This document shows positions 50,031-59,145 of a stretch of 59,835 nucleotides of DNA, in pieces. Every line of letters starts with the position of its first letter. The first letter of the stretch is position 1. The stretch comes from Bacillota bacterium (GTDB taxonomy: Bacteria > Bacillota > Clostridia > Tissierellales > Tissierellaceae). Under the pieces are notes generated by a model. The model was not told where the DNA came from. It did no database searches and saw only the letters and a list, made by a program, of their open reading frames with translations. The translations under genes and the position numbers were made by a program. Location: contig JAEWGC010000041.1 in the NCBI GenBank assembly GCA_023388495.1, positions 1 to 59,835 on the forward strand, in the 5' to 3' direction.

Positions 50031-50444
50031 ATGAAAAAGAAAAAAATTAGTTTGGTGGTACAGTACTCATTGCAAGCATTGATAGTATTTGGGATATTAA
50101 CTGTCTACATCGTTAGTAGAGAAGATTTTGGCTTTAAACAATATGAACCTATCATATCAAAATTCTATTATTTAGGCCTAGTACTTTATGGTTTTATTGG
50201 ATTAATAAGGCAAAATGAAAAGACTGATGAATCAGCAGAAAAAATATTAGGCAAAGTAAATCAAATATGTCTAAATACTGCTACCGTAGGACTAATAATA
50301 TTGATGCTTATAGTAGGAGCTCCCATGTACAAAGAAGTAAATCTTTCTAGAGATACGATTGGACTATTTATGTTAATCCTATTGTTTATAATTACCAGTC
50401 TAAAATCAGTTTTATTTTACTATTTTGATAGAAAGGGATTATAG
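50031..50444 (+). CDS. four-helix membrane protein paired with an XRE regulator
   Basis: 137 aa with four predicted membrane segments (about residues 9-27, 44-60, 80-98 and 108-130) and a short charged loop in the middle (RQNEKTDESAEKIL). It resembles the small DUF2178-like membrane proteins that commonly precede YozG-type XRE regulators in Firmicutes. The stop is one base before the regulator's ATG. Such pairs may let the membrane protein sequester or inform the regulator, which is inference. GGGGAGAG ribosome site. Confidence 0.75.
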   Translation: MKKKKISLVVQYSLQALIVFGILTVYIVSREDFGFKQYEPIISKFYYLGLVLYGFIGLIRQNEKTDESAEKILGKVNQICLNTATVGLIILMLIVGAPMYKEVNLSRDTIGLFMLILLFIITSLKSVLFYYFDRKGL

Positions 50445-50445
50445 A

Positions 50446-50649
50446 ATGCCCACTTTAAAAACCAATTTAAAAGAGTATAGAGAAAATAAAAATATGAAAC
50501 AAAGCGAACTTGCAGAATTAGTTGGAGTACGACGTGAAACAATTGTACATTTAGAAAATGGGAAATATAATCCTTCTTTGAAATTAGCTATGGATATTGC
50601 AAAGATATTTGGAGTTACTGTAGAGGAATTATTTGAATTTGTAGACTAA
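50446..50649 (+). CDS. XRE-family regulator (YozG-like)
   Basis: 67 aa, essentially one Cro/CI helix-turn-helix: LKEYRENKNMKQSELAELVGVRRETIVHLENGKYNPSLKLAMDIAKIFGVTVEELFEF. No effector domain. The upstream in-frame start at 50425 is rejected because ATG 50446 has GAAAGGG before it and follows the membrane protein stop by one base. It probably binds the GTTATA...TAAC repeats in front of the operon. Confidence 0.9.
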   Translation: MPTLKTNLKEYRENKNMKQSELAELVGVRRETIVHLENGKYNPSLKLAMDIAKIFGVTVEELFEFVD

Positions 50650-50653
50650 TACT

Positions 50654-50679
50654 AAGGAACGACATGAATGTCGTTCCTT
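50654..50679. terminator. bidirectional terminator
   Basis: 12-bp stem AAGGAACGACAT (50654-50665), GA, ATGTCGTTCCTT (50668-50679), followed by TCTCT. It lies between the convergent XRE and ABC exporter genes. Confidence 0.85.
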
Positions 50680-50685
50680 TCTCTA

Positions 50686-52524
50686 TTATATATCCACATT
50701 AGCAAACTGACTTTGATAAAGATCATAATAATGTCCCTTTATTTCTAGCAATTCCTCATGACTACCTTTTTCTACTATTTTCCCATGGTCTATGACCATT
50801 ATTATATCTGCATCTCTAATTGTAGAAAGTCTATGTGCAATAATAAAAGTTGTTCTATTCTCCATTAGTTTTACCATGGCTTCTTGGATCTTTAGCTCTG
50901 TCCTTGTATCTACAGATGAAGTTGCTTCATCTAGTATTAGTATAGATGGGTTAGATAATATGGCCCTAGCTATGGCTAATAACTGCCTTTGTCCTTGACT
51001 TAAGCTTGTTCCACCTTCATTTAGATATGTTTCGTATCCATTAGGTAGCTTGTTTATAAAATCATCTGCCCTTGCCAAGATAGCTGCCCTTTCTATTTCT
51101 TCATCTAGAGCATCTAATTTTCCATATTTAATATTTTCCTTTATAGTACCTGAGAATAGATAGGTATCTTGAAGAACCATACCAAAGATTCTTCTTAAAA
51201 AGTCCTTTTTATAATCCTTAATATTTACTCCATCTATGAGTATTTCGCCCTTACCTATATCATAGAATCCAGTCAATAGATTAACTATAGTAGTCTTTCC
51301 TGCTCCCGTTGGTCCTACTAATGCGATATTCATTCCAGGCTCTACCTTAAAAGAAATATCCTTTAGAACTGGCTCTCCCTCTTCATATTCAAAGGTTACA
51401 TTCTTGAACTCTACCTCTCCTGTAATCTTTTCTGCAACTATTGCATTATCCCTATCTTTTCTTTCTTCCTCTTCATCTAGTATCTCAAATACTCTTTCAG
51501 CTCCTGCTATACCTGATTGCAATGTGTTAAATGTATTTGCTAATTCATTTAAGGGTCTTGTAAATTGCTTTGAATAAGAAATAAAGCTAGCAATTACCCC
51601 TACAGAAATAACTTCCCTTACAGCCAATGTGCCTCCAAATATGGCTATAACTCCGAATCCAAAGTTGTTAATTACATTCATAATAGGCATAATATATCCT
51701 GACCAAATTTGCGCCTTTACACCTACGTCTCTTAAAATATCGTTTTCTCTTTTAAATTCAGCTATTACCTTTTCTTCATTATTAAAGGCTTTTACTACAT
51801 GGATTCCTGATATGGATTCTTCTATATGTCCATTTAATTTACCTAATGTTTTCTGTTGCTCTCTAAATAGTAGCTTTGTCTTACTAGCAATAACCTTTGT
51901 TAGAAAATATACCATAGGTATAGTTATTAAGCTTGCCATAGTCATAAGAGGACTTAAATAAATCATCATAGTTAAAGAACCAACTATATTTACAACTGAA
52001 GTCATAAGTTGTACAGTCGTCTGAGATATAGTAACACTCACATTGTCAATATCATTAGTCAATCTGCTCATAATCTCCCCATGGGTATGAACGTCAAAGA
52101 ACATAATAGGCAATGATTGAAGCTTTTCAAATAACTTTTCTCGTAAATTATATACTACTCTTTGTGCAATTCCTGCAACAATATATTCCTGTAAAAATGT
52201 AAGTAAATTATCTAATATATATACTGATAACAATATTAGTACAATAAACTTTAAACTTTGAAATTCTACTAAATACTTTCCTGGAAATATAGCATCTACT
52301 GCTTTCCCTATTAGAAAAGGAACAGATATACCTAACAATCCAGAAGCTAATATTAATAAAAAGGTTATAATAAGTTCTTTTCTTTCCACCTTAAAAAAAT
52401 CCCACAGGCGTTTTATGGTATGTCTTACATCCTTTGCCTTTTCTACAGTTAATCTGGCATGCATAGGTCCTGCAATACCTACTGGACCTCTTTTCCTTTG
52501 TCTAGGATCCAAAATTCTCCACAT
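50686..52524 (-). CDS. heterodimeric ABC exporter subunit, canonical ATP site
   Basis: 612 aa. An N-terminal basic cytoplasmic segment (RQRKRGPVGIAGPMHARL), six membrane segments, then an ABC domain: Walker A GPTGAGKTT, signature LSQGQRQLL, Walker B ILILDEATSSVD, His in IIAHRL. It pairs with the degenerate subunit encoded just upstream and overlaps it by 23 nt. Sequence and layout closely parallel the 45193-47043 protein, so this pair and that pair are probably old duplicates. Confidence 0.92.
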   Translation of the reverse strand: MWRILDPRQRKRGPVGIAGPMHARLTVEKAKDVRHTIKRLWDFFKVERKELIITFLLILASGLLGISVPFLIGKAVDAIFPGKYLVEFQSLKFIVLILLSVYILDNLLTFLQEYIVAGIAQRVVYNLREKLFEKLQSLPIMFFDVHTHGEIMSRLTNDIDNVSVTISQTTVQLMTSVVNIVGSLTMMIYLSPLMTMASLITIPMVYFLTKVIASKTKLLFREQQKTLGKLNGHIEESISGIHVVKAFNNEEKVIAEFKRENDILRDVGVKAQIWSGYIMPIMNVINNFGFGVIAIFGGTLAVREVISVGVIASFISYSKQFTRPLNELANTFNTLQSGIAGAERVFEILDEEEERKDRDNAIVAEKITGEVEFKNVTFEYEEGEPVLKDISFKVEPGMNIALVGPTGAGKTTIVNLLTGFYDIGKGEILIDGVNIKDYKKDFLRRIFGMVLQDTYLFSGTIKENIKYGKLDALDEEIERAAILARADDFINKLPNGYETYLNEGGTSLSQGQRQLLAIARAILSNPSILILDEATSSVDTRTELKIQEAMVKLMENRTTFIIAHRLSTIRDADIIMVIDHGKIVEKGSHEELLEIKGHYYDLYQSQFANVDI

Positions 52525-54244
52525 CCTTTCCTAGTTGAGAATGATAAATATCTTTATATACTTCACAATCTTTCATAAGTTCATGATGTGTTCCTTGACC
52601 TACTATTTTACCTCTATCCATTACAAGAATCTTATCTGCATCCATTACAGATGTTATTCTTTGAGCAATTAATATGGTGGTAGTATCTTTTAGATATTCC
52701 TTCAAGCCTTGTCTTATTTTTCTTTCAGTAAGTAAATCTACTGCTGATGTACTATCATCTAAAATAAGTATAGCTGGCCTCTTTATAAGGGCTCTAGCTA
52801 TTGATATTCTTTGTTTTTGTCCTCCAGATAAGTTTACCCCTCCTTGCCCTAAATAAGTGTTATATCCATCGTTAAAAGAGGTAATAAAATCATGGGCATG
52901 GGCTATCTTTGCAACATCTTCCACATCTTCCATTGTGGCATCCCTATCTCCCCATCTAATATTATCCTTTATGGTACCTGTAAATAGGAGTACTTTTTGA
53001 GGAACTATTCCAACTTCCTTTCGTAAATCATCTAGACTTATATCTTTTACATTTATATCATCTATCTTAATCTTGCCTTCAGTTACATCATAAAATCTCG
53101 ATATAAGATTAATCAAAGAAGATTTTCCAGACCCTGTTGATCCAATAATCGCCAATGTCTCCCCCGGCTCTATAGAAAAATTTATATCCTCTAATACATA
53201 TCTACTAGTACTATGATATTTAAAATATACATTTTCAAATTCTACCCTTCCTCTTATATCCTTGAAATCAGTAGGGTCTTCTTTAACAATTATAGTATCC
53301 TTAGCTGCAAATACTTCTCCTATTCTTTCGGAGGAAGCCTTAGCCCTAATAAACATATTCAATATTCTTGTCATCATTATGAGGGAAAACAGAACTTGGG
53401 TCATATAGTTTACAAATGCCATTATTTTCCCAACTTCCATATCACCACTATTTACACTTAGTCCCCCAAACCATAGAACTAAAACAATTCCTATATTAAC
53501 TACTAAAGCTACGAGTGGATTAAATACTGCAACAATCCTCATGCCTTTAAGTGTAATCCCCTTTAAATCATCATTTACTCCTTTGAATCTAGATTTCTCA
53601 TAATCAAATCTATTAAAGGCCTTCACAACTCTGATTCCAGCTAAGTATTCTCTCATTACTCCATTGACCCTATCTAAAGCCTGTTGAATTCTTGTAAATA
53701 TTGGATAGGAAATCTTTAGATTTATTGAAATAATAATAGCAACTATAGGTACTGCTCCCAATAATATAAGAGCCATTCTAGGATTTAATAAAAATGCCAT
53801 AATTACAGAACCTATTCCAAGAACTGGTGCCTTTACAAAGATTCTCATTAGTCCATGGGAAAAATTTTGTATTTGATTCACATCATTTGTAAGCCTAGTA
53901 ATCAAAGAAGCATCTTGAAACTCATCTACATTTTCAAATGAAAATCCCTGTATTTTGATATATAAGTCTTCACGAAGATCAGCTCCAAAGTTTTGACTTA
54001 CCTTAGAAGAAACAATATTTCTAACAACTGCAAAGCTAGCCCCTATGCCAGTCATTAAAAACATTAGACCTCCTAATTTTAATACATAACTCATATCTCC
54101 TCTTCTTACGCCATTGTCAATTATCTTTGACATAATAGTAGGTTGAATTAAATCTCCCATTGTCTCAAGAATTATAAATATAAGAGCTATGGAAAATTGC
54201 CTTCTATATTTTCTTATGTATTTTTTTAAATAACCTATATTCAT
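52502..54244 (-). CDS. heterodimeric ABC exporter subunit, degenerate ATP site
   Basis: 580 aa: six membrane segments and an ABC domain with Walker A GSTGSGKSS, signature LSGGQKQRI, Walker B ILILDDSTSAVD (Asp in place of catalytic Glu) and Gln in place of the switch His (IAQRI). It parallels the 47040-49286 protein but lacks its large extracytoplasmic insert. The frame opens at TTG 54265, but GGGGGTGA lies about 8 nt before ATG 54244, which is preferred. No regulator gene is adjacent. Confidence 0.9.
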   Translation of the reverse strand: MNIGYLKKYIRKYRRQFSIALIFIILETMGDLIQPTIMSKIIDNGVRRGDMSYVLKLGGLMFLMTGIGASFAVVRNIVSSKVSQNFGADLREDLYIKIQGFSFENVDEFQDASLITRLTNDVNQIQNFSHGLMRIFVKAPVLGIGSVIMAFLLNPRMALILLGAVPIVAIIISINLKISYPIFTRIQQALDRVNGVMREYLAGIRVVKAFNRFDYEKSRFKGVNDDLKGITLKGMRIVAVFNPLVALVVNIGIVLVLWFGGLSVNSGDMEVGKIMAFVNYMTQVLFSLIMMTRILNMFIRAKASSERIGEVFAAKDTIIVKEDPTDFKDIRGRVEFENVYFKYHSTSRYVLEDINFSIEPGETLAIIGSTGSGKSSLINLISRFYDVTEGKIKIDDINVKDISLDDLRKEVGIVPQKVLLFTGTIKDNIRWGDRDATMEDVEDVAKIAHAHDFITSFNDGYNTYLGQGGVNLSGGQKQRISIARALIKRPAILILDDSTSAVDLLTERKIRQGLKEYLKDTTTILIAQRITSVMDADKILVMDRGKIVGQGTHHELMKDCEVYKDIYHSQLGKDVENFGS

Positions 54245-54307
54245 TCTAATTGTCACCCCCAACAAGTCTTTACTTTATTATAGTATTTAGATACCCGAAA
54301 TACAATT

Positions 54308-54341
54308 AAAAAACTGAGTTATTTTTATAACTCAGTTTTTT
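54308..54341 (-). terminator. terminator of the MacAB-like operon
   Basis: 15-bp stem AAAAAACTGAGTTAT (54308-54322) with ATAACTCAGTTTTTT (54327-54341), directly after the permease stop, with a T tract on the minus strand. Confidence 0.9.
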
Positions 54342-54342
54342 A

Positions 54343-55515
54343 TTATAAACTTCTCAATGCATCTATAGGATTTAGCCTACTTGCTTTTCTAGCTGGCATA
54401 AATCCAAATATTATGCCTACTGCTGCTGAGAATCCAATTGCTAAAATCACTGTAGTTGATGATACTGCAAGACTAAATCCAATATATATAGATGCAATAT
54501 AAGCAATAGTAAGTCCTAAGGCCAAACCAAGGATCCCACCAAATATAGATAATAATATGGATTCTATAAGAAATTGTAGTTGAATACTATTGGGCTCTGC
54601 ACCTAAGGCTTTCCTTAAACCTATTTCTGAGGTACGCTCTGTAACAGATACTAACATCATATTCATTATCCCTATACCTCCTACAACTAGAGATATGGAA
54701 GCTATACCTGCAAGAAGAAGTGACATCATACCTGTTATATCTCCTATAGTAGATATTATATCCTCCATATTGAATATAAAATAAGAGTTATCTTTATAGT
54801 TAAATGCTTGGTTCAAAACTTGCTTTAAATCCTTTATAATAATATCTGATTTACCACTATCAGCCATATATACATCTACATTAGTTATATTTCTATTACC
54901 TAATGTTTTCATAGCTGTGGTATAAGGAATTATAATTGTTTTATTAGTTGAAGAAAAGGCAAATTCACTACTTGAATTTAATACTCCAATTATAGTGAAA
55001 GTAGTACCATTTATAAGTATATCCTCACCTATAGGGTCTTTTCCTAAAAACAATTCCTTATTTATATCGCTACCTATAATGGCAACTCTACTATTCTCCT
55101 CTATATCTAATATATTTAACTGTCTCCCATTTTTCACAAGTTCCTTATCTGCTTTAAAATGAACTTCATTTTTCCCTTCTATACTAACATCTGTTTTTAC
55201 AATATTGTTAGCTGCCACAGAGGTTTTTCCTGTTATTGTAGGAGATAGTCCCTTAATATTTTCAATTTTCCCTAATAATTGTAAATCCTTTTCACTAAGT
55301 CCTTGTTTTAATGGGGTCCCCATAGCCTGTATAGTTATTTTATCAGCCCCTAGAGCTGATACCTGCTTTGTCACTTCATTTGTGGCTCCCTGTACTATTG
55401 TTATCAAGGCTATTATAGAAGCAACTCCTATTATAATTCCTAAGATAGTCAAAAATGAACGCATCTTATTATTTACAATATTATCCCAAGACATCTTTAT
55501 ACTGTCCTTAAGCAT
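54343..55515 (-). CDS. MacB-like ABC permease (FtsX/MacB_PCD)
   Basis: 390 aa. One membrane segment (FLTILGIIIGVASIIALITI), a large extracytoplasmic MacB_PCD domain (about residues 45-265), then three segments with the FtsX core (GGIGIMNMMLVSVTERTSEIGLRKALGA...AVGIIFGFMPARKASRLNPIDALR). It works with the ATPase at 55508 and the adaptor at 56194 as a mechanotransmission-type exporter; Gram-positive versions handle peptides and bacteriocins. ATG 55515 overlaps the ATPase stop by 8 nt; the 55545 start is less likely. Confidence 0.92.
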   Translation of the reverse strand: MLKDSIKMSWDNIVNNKMRSFLTILGIIIGVASIIALITIVQGATNEVTKQVSALGADKITIQAMGTPLKQGLSEKDLQLLGKIENIKGLSPTITGKTSVAANNIVKTDVSIEGKNEVHFKADKELVKNGRQLNILDIEENSRVAIIGSDINKELFLGKDPIGEDILINGTTFTIIGVLNSSSEFAFSSTNKTIIIPYTTAMKTLGNRNITNVDVYMADSGKSDIIIKDLKQVLNQAFNYKDNSYFIFNMEDIISTIGDITGMMSLLLAGIASISLVVGGIGIMNMMLVSVTERTSEIGLRKALGAEPNSIQLQFLIESILLSIFGGILGLALGLTIAYIASIYIGFSLAVSSTTVILAIGFSAAVGIIFGFMPARKASRLNPIDALRSL

Positions 55516-56197
55516 TATTGCCACCGCCTTCAGATATCCTTCCATCTACGATATTTAATATCCTATTACCGAAGCTTGCAATATTCTTGTCGTGAGTAAT
55601 CATTATAATTGTCCTTCCTTCTTTATTTAACTCACTAAAAAGCTTCATTATCTCAGCCCCAGTTTTCTGGTCTAATGCTCCAGTAGGCTCATCCGCTAAG
55701 AGGATAGATGGTTCTGTAACAACAGATCTAGCTATGGCAACTCTTTGTTGTTGTCCCCCTGAAAGTTGAGTTGGAAGGTTTGACAGTTTATCACCTAATC
55801 CTACCTTTTCCAAAATCTCTTTTGCTTTTTTTCTTCTTTCATTTGGAGAAACTCCTGCATAAATTAGGGGTAACTCTACATTTCGAAGAGCTGATAATTT
55901 AGGTAATAGTTGAAAGGATTGGAATATAAACCCTATTTCTTTGTTTCTAATTCTTGCCAACTCTTTTTCACTTAAATTGGCAACTTTTTTCTCCGATAAT
56001 GTGTAGCTACCAAATGTAGGAGTATCTAAACATCCTATTATATTCATTAAAGTTGATTTGCCAGATCCAGATGGTCCAAGTATAGACACAAATTCTCCCT
56101 CATTTATTGTGACATTTACCTTGTTTAGAGCTACCATCTCTTCCCCGCCTAAATAATATATCTTTACTATATCTTCCATTTTTAAAATTTCTCTCAT
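55508..56197 (-). CDS. MacB/LolD-type ABC ATP-binding protein
   Basis: 229 aa. Walker A GPSGSGKST (about residues 41-49), Q-loop GFIFQSFQLLPKL, signature LSGGQQQRV, Walker B ILLADEPTGALD and His in MITHDK: all typical of the MacB/LolD/FtsE group. It powers the permease encoded just downstream. Its ATG overlaps the adaptor gene by 4 nt (ATGA type), giving a tightly coupled adaptor-ATPase-permease operon. Confidence 0.95.
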   Translation of the reverse strand: MREILKMEDIVKIYYLGGEEMVALNKVNVTINEGEFVSILGPSGSGKSTLMNIIGCLDTPTFGSYTLSEKKVANLSEKELARIRNKEIGFIFQSFQLLPKLSALRNVELPLIYAGVSPNERRKKAKEILEKVGLGDKLSNLPTQLSGGQQQRVAIARSVVTEPSILLADEPTGALDQKTGAEIMKLFSELNKEGRTIIMITHDKNIASFGNRILNIVDGRISEGGGNNA

Positions 56198-57075
56198 TGA
56201 TTTTCTCCCCTTGAGCTATGAGATCTTCTTGCCCCTTCAGGCGGACCAAATCTACTTCTTGATTTTCCTGGTACAAAAACTTTATCTCCAATATTTACAC
56301 CTGATTTAATTTCTACATTAACTCCATCACTAATACCTAATTCAACATCTATATCCTCTACTACATCATCTTCTTTTATACTTACATATGGACTATTATC
56401 ATCTCTAAATCTTATGGCAGTCATAGGAAGCATGGAAACAGCCTGGGCACTTTGGTTTAATACCTTAGCTTCTGCACTCATACCTACTAAAATATCTCCT
56501 TCATTTTCAATAGAAATAATAGTATTGAAGAAGGTAACTCCATTCATATTTGTACCTTCTTTTGCTATATCAGTTACAGTTCCTTGAAAATCCTTGTTTA
56601 GAGCGTGAATAGTGACATTAACCAAGATCCCCTTTTTTATAGCCTTTAAATCATATTCATCTACCTTTACCTTCAATTGTAAGTCCTTGTAGTCTACTAT
56701 CTCTATAATTTTAGTTCCTGGCATTAGCTGCTCATCTTCTTCAACAAAACTATCAAGAACCTCACCATCTATTTCGGATTTTACATTTACACCTCTGTTA
56801 GTTTTATATAAAATATCATCCTTTTTTACTATATCTCCAAGCTTAACTTTAAATTCTTTAATTTGCATAGCTCCATCTGCAAATATAGTTTGTCTATTTT
56901 TAGCCTCTATACTACCTGAGAAGCTATAATAGGTACTTATATTTCCCTTCTTTACTTCCATTTCCTCTCCTACGACTTCCTTAGATGCTCTTACCCTTGT
57001 AAAAGCCAATGTTCCAATGGCTATTAGAACTACAATTCCTAATATCCATTTAATTCCTTTATTTTTCTGTTTCAT
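56194..57075 (-). CDS. MacA-like/HlyD-type membrane fusion protein
   Basis: 293 aa. N-terminal membrane anchor (WILGIVVLIAIGTLAF), a split lipoyl/biotinyl hairpin domain (ADGAMQIKEFKVKLGDIVKKDDILYKT and VDSFVEEDEQLMPGTKIIEIVDY type strands), a beta-barrel and a C-terminal membrane-proximal domain. The alpha-helical hairpin is very short, as in Gram-positive YknX-type adaptors. The last ~20 residues are Arg/Ser/Gly-rich. First gene of the exporter operon; it assists the MacB-like permease outside the membrane. Confidence 0.9.
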   Translation of the reverse strand: MKQKNKGIKWILGIVVLIAIGTLAFTRVRASKEVVGEEMEVKKGNISTYYSFSGSIEAKNRQTIFADGAMQIKEFKVKLGDIVKKDDILYKTNRGVNVKSEIDGEVLDSFVEEDEQLMPGTKIIEIVDYKDLQLKVKVDEYDLKAIKKGILVNVTIHALNKDFQGTVTDIAKEGTNMNGVTFFNTIISIENEGDILVGMSAEAKVLNQSAQAVSMLPMTAIRFRDDNSPYVSIKEDDVVEDIDVELGISDGVNVEIKSGVNIGDKVFVPGKSRSRFGPPEGARRSHSSRGENQ

Positions 57076-57176
57076 TTTGTTTTATTCCCTCCACGACTTT
57101 TCTATCTAATATATCTGATTAAAATGAGCTATTATATTATACCCTAAAATTAACAAAAGATAGGGATGCTGAATTA

Positions 57177-57401
57177 ATACGACTTAATTTCCTGAAATTT
57201 CAAGTTACTTGGTGAATATTGCTTTAGGGTATTGTAATCTTTTTTATCAAGAATACTAACAAGAAAACATCTACTTCTATAAGTGGTGGGTAGTTCACAA
57301 ACTTGATAAAAAGGTAAATCTCTAATTATTTTGATTATATATGAGCGTTGTTGACCTACTTTAAATTTATTTGTATAGATCCTATGTTTAAATTTGTCAG
57401 A
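57177..57401 (-). pseudogene. possible gene remnant without start codon
   Basis: 75 codons stay open between TAA (57402-57404) and TAA (57174-57176), with no ATG, GTG or TTG at the 5' end. The reading (for example RDLPFYQVCELPTTYRSRCFLVSILDKKDY) has a balanced amino acid content that looks like real protein rather than random AT-rich frame. I do not recognise a family. It lies within the 414-nt spacer between the MacAB-like operon and the VanY-type gene. It could be a decayed gene or chance. Confidence 0.3.
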
Positions 57402-57413
57402 TTATGTATTATA

Positions 57414-57443
57414 TTGAACTTTTTTGCACTTCTGTTGTATAAT
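57414..57443 (+). promoter_or_regulatory. promoter of the VanY-type gene
   Basis: TTGAAC (57414-57419), 18-bp spacer, TATAAT (57438-57443), about 47 bp before the ATG. Confidence 0.7.
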
Positions 57444-57489
57444 GGACAAGTACAGATAATATATACATAAATCTAGGAGCAGGCTAAAT

Positions 57490-58317
57490 ATGACAAAAGT
57501 ACTTATCAAAACTATAACTTTAGGATTAGTAGGATTAAATGTTTTTTTATATAATCAACATGGAAGTTTAAATTTATCTAACAAAAATATATCACTTGTA
57601 GCTAACAAAAATGATAATATTATCATCCAACATACTGACGATATAGATAAAATTAGTGAAAAAAATGATGATTTGCATGAACATAAAAAAGTTGACTATT
57701 TGAAGGACACTACTTACAAAACTAAAGATGAAAAATTTATAGTAAAAAACACAGATGATGTTTTAGTATTAGTCAATAAAAAGAGAAATCTTTCTTCTGA
57801 CTATAAACCAAAAGATCTAGTTATTCCTAATATAAGATTTTCTTTTAAAGAGAAATTAGAGAAAAGATGCTTAAGAAAAGAAGCTGCTGATGCACTTGAA
57901 GATTTGTTTAAAGAAGCAGATAAGGAGAAAGTTACTCTATATGCAGTTTCTGGATATAGATCATATAATACTCAAAAATCTATCTTTGATAGAAAGGTTA
58001 AAAATGTTGGATTCCATGAAGCTAATAAATTAGTAGCAGTTCCCGGTCAAAGTGAACATCAAACAGGTCTTGCTATGGATGTGTCTTCTAGGAGTGTTAA
58101 TTCTACTTTAGAAGAAAATTTTGGACAAACTGTTGAGGGAAAATGGCTTAAAGATAACGCCTATAGATTTGGTTTTATAATACGGTTCCCAAAAGAAACT
58201 ACTGAAATAACAGGATATAGTTATGAACCATGGCATATTAGATATGTAGGTAAAGAAGTAGCAAAAGAAATCTATGAAAAAAATATTACTTTAGAAGAGT
58301 TTTTAGGGGATATATAA
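57490..58317 (+). CDS. D-Ala-D-Ala carboxypeptidase, VanY type (M15B)
   Basis: 275 aa. An uncleaved or signal-type membrane segment is at the N-terminus (about residues 4-21), followed by a low-complexity Asn/Asp/Lys-rich spacer to about 100. The M15B domain has the zinc ligands His and Asp in SEHQTGLAMD (about 195-204) and His in EPWHIRYVG with catalytic Glu (about 248-256). GYRSYNTQKSIFD is the usual substrate-side motif. It trims the terminal D-Ala from peptidoglycan stem peptides outside the cell. No van operon genes are adjacent, so a housekeeping wall-trimming role is likelier than vancomycin resistance. Confidence 0.9.
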   Translation: MTKVLIKTITLGLVGLNVFLYNQHGSLNLSNKNISLVANKNDNIIIQHTDDIDKISEKNDDLHEHKKVDYLKDTTYKTKDEKFIVKNTDDVLVLVNKKRNLSSDYKPKDLVIPNIRFSFKEKLEKRCLRKEAADALEDLFKEADKEKVTLYAVSGYRSYNTQKSIFDRKVKNVGFHEANKLVAVPGQSEHQTGLAMDVSSRSVNSTLEENFGQTVEGKWLKDNAYRFGFIIRFPKETTEITGYSYEPWHIRYVGKEVAKEIYEKNITLEEFLGDI

Positions 58318-58330
58318 ATATATCCCCTAA
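58303..58330. terminator. bidirectional terminator
   Basis: 12-bp stem TTAGGGGATATA (58303-58314) with TATATCCCCTAA (58319-58330). It overlaps the VanY stop and lies downstream of the convergent purC. Confidence 0.75.
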
Positions 58331-58339
58331 GTTTCTGTA

Positions 58340-59023
58340 TTATTTTAACATTAATTTTTCTAACTCTAATGGCTCAATATATTCTCCATCTTTATAAGCC
58401 CTCATATTTCCACCAGATATTTCGTCTATTAAAGCAATATGATTATCTTCTCCTACCCTACCAAATTCAAATTTAATATCATATAACTCCATGCCTTTTT
58501 TAGCTAATTCATCTTTAACTACTTCACTTATCTTTTTAGTTAAATCAGCTAAAGTTTTATATTCCTCTTTGCTCATTATACCTAACATTTCTAATCCTTC
58601 ATCAGTTATTAGAGGGTCGTTTCTTTCATCGTCCTTTAAAGTAACCTCTACATATCCATCTAGTGGTTGCCCTTCTGCTATATACATTCCATATCTTCTC
58701 ATAAAGCTACCTACTGCTCTATATCTACAGATTACCTCTACACCTTTACCAAACATCTTAGCAGGTAATACCGTCATAGTGGCATTTTCTATATCTGCAT
58801 CTACATAATGAGTTGGTATTCCCATATGGTTTAATTTTTCAAAGAAAAATTTAGTTAATCTAAGTCCAGCCTTACCTACTCCTTCTATACTTAGACCTAC
58901 AGTATTTGCACCTGGATCAAATACTCCATCTGTTCCTGTTACATCATCTTTAAATTTCAATAAATAGTTGCCATTTTCTAACTCATAAACATCTTTTGTT
59001 TTTCCTTTATAGACTAAATTCAT
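58340..59023 (-). CDS. purC: SAICAR synthetase PurC
   Basis: 227 aa, slightly shorter than the usual ~235. YKGKTKDVYELENGNYLLKFKDDVTG, ATMTVLPAKMFGKGVEVICRYRAVGSFMRRYG and FEFGRVGEDNHIALIDEISGGNMRAY are the SAICAR synthetase signatures (ATP, CAIR and Mg2+ binding). It catalyses ATP-dependent joining of CAIR with aspartate in purine synthesis. It stands alone rather than in a pur operon. No purine riboswitch was seen in the ~80-bp leader. The ATG has a weak AAAGGAG ribosome site. Confidence 0.96.
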   Translation of the reverse strand: MNLVYKGKTKDVYELENGNYLLKFKDDVTGTDGVFDPGANTVGLSIEGVGKAGLRLTKFFFEKLNHMGIPTHYVDADIENATMTVLPAKMFGKGVEVICRYRAVGSFMRRYGMYIAEGQPLDGYVEVTLKDDERNDPLITDEGLEMLGIMSKEEYKTLADLTKKISEVVKDELAKKGMELYDIKFEFGRVGEDNHIALIDEISGGNMRAYKDGEYIEPLELEKLMLK

Positions 59024-59103
59024 AGTATTAGCTCCTTTGTATAAAGTTTTTCTACTATTAATATATATTTTTTTTAAAAATATATCAAGGTATATACTAA
59101 AAA

Positions 59104-59129
59104 ATAAGCCAGAATAATTTCTGGCTTAT
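59104..59129 (-). terminator. terminator of the cstA-type gene
   Basis: 11-bp stem ATAAGCCAGAA (59104-59114), TAAT, TTCTGGCTTAT (59119-59129), then TTTTTTAG on the minus strand. Confidence 0.9.
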
Positions 59130-59145
59130 AAAATCTTTTCTATTT

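Noticed and set aside
57490..58317. Vancomycin-resistance vanY
   Set aside because: No vanRSHAX genes or ligases are adjacent. M15B carboxypeptidases are common housekeeping wall enzymes.
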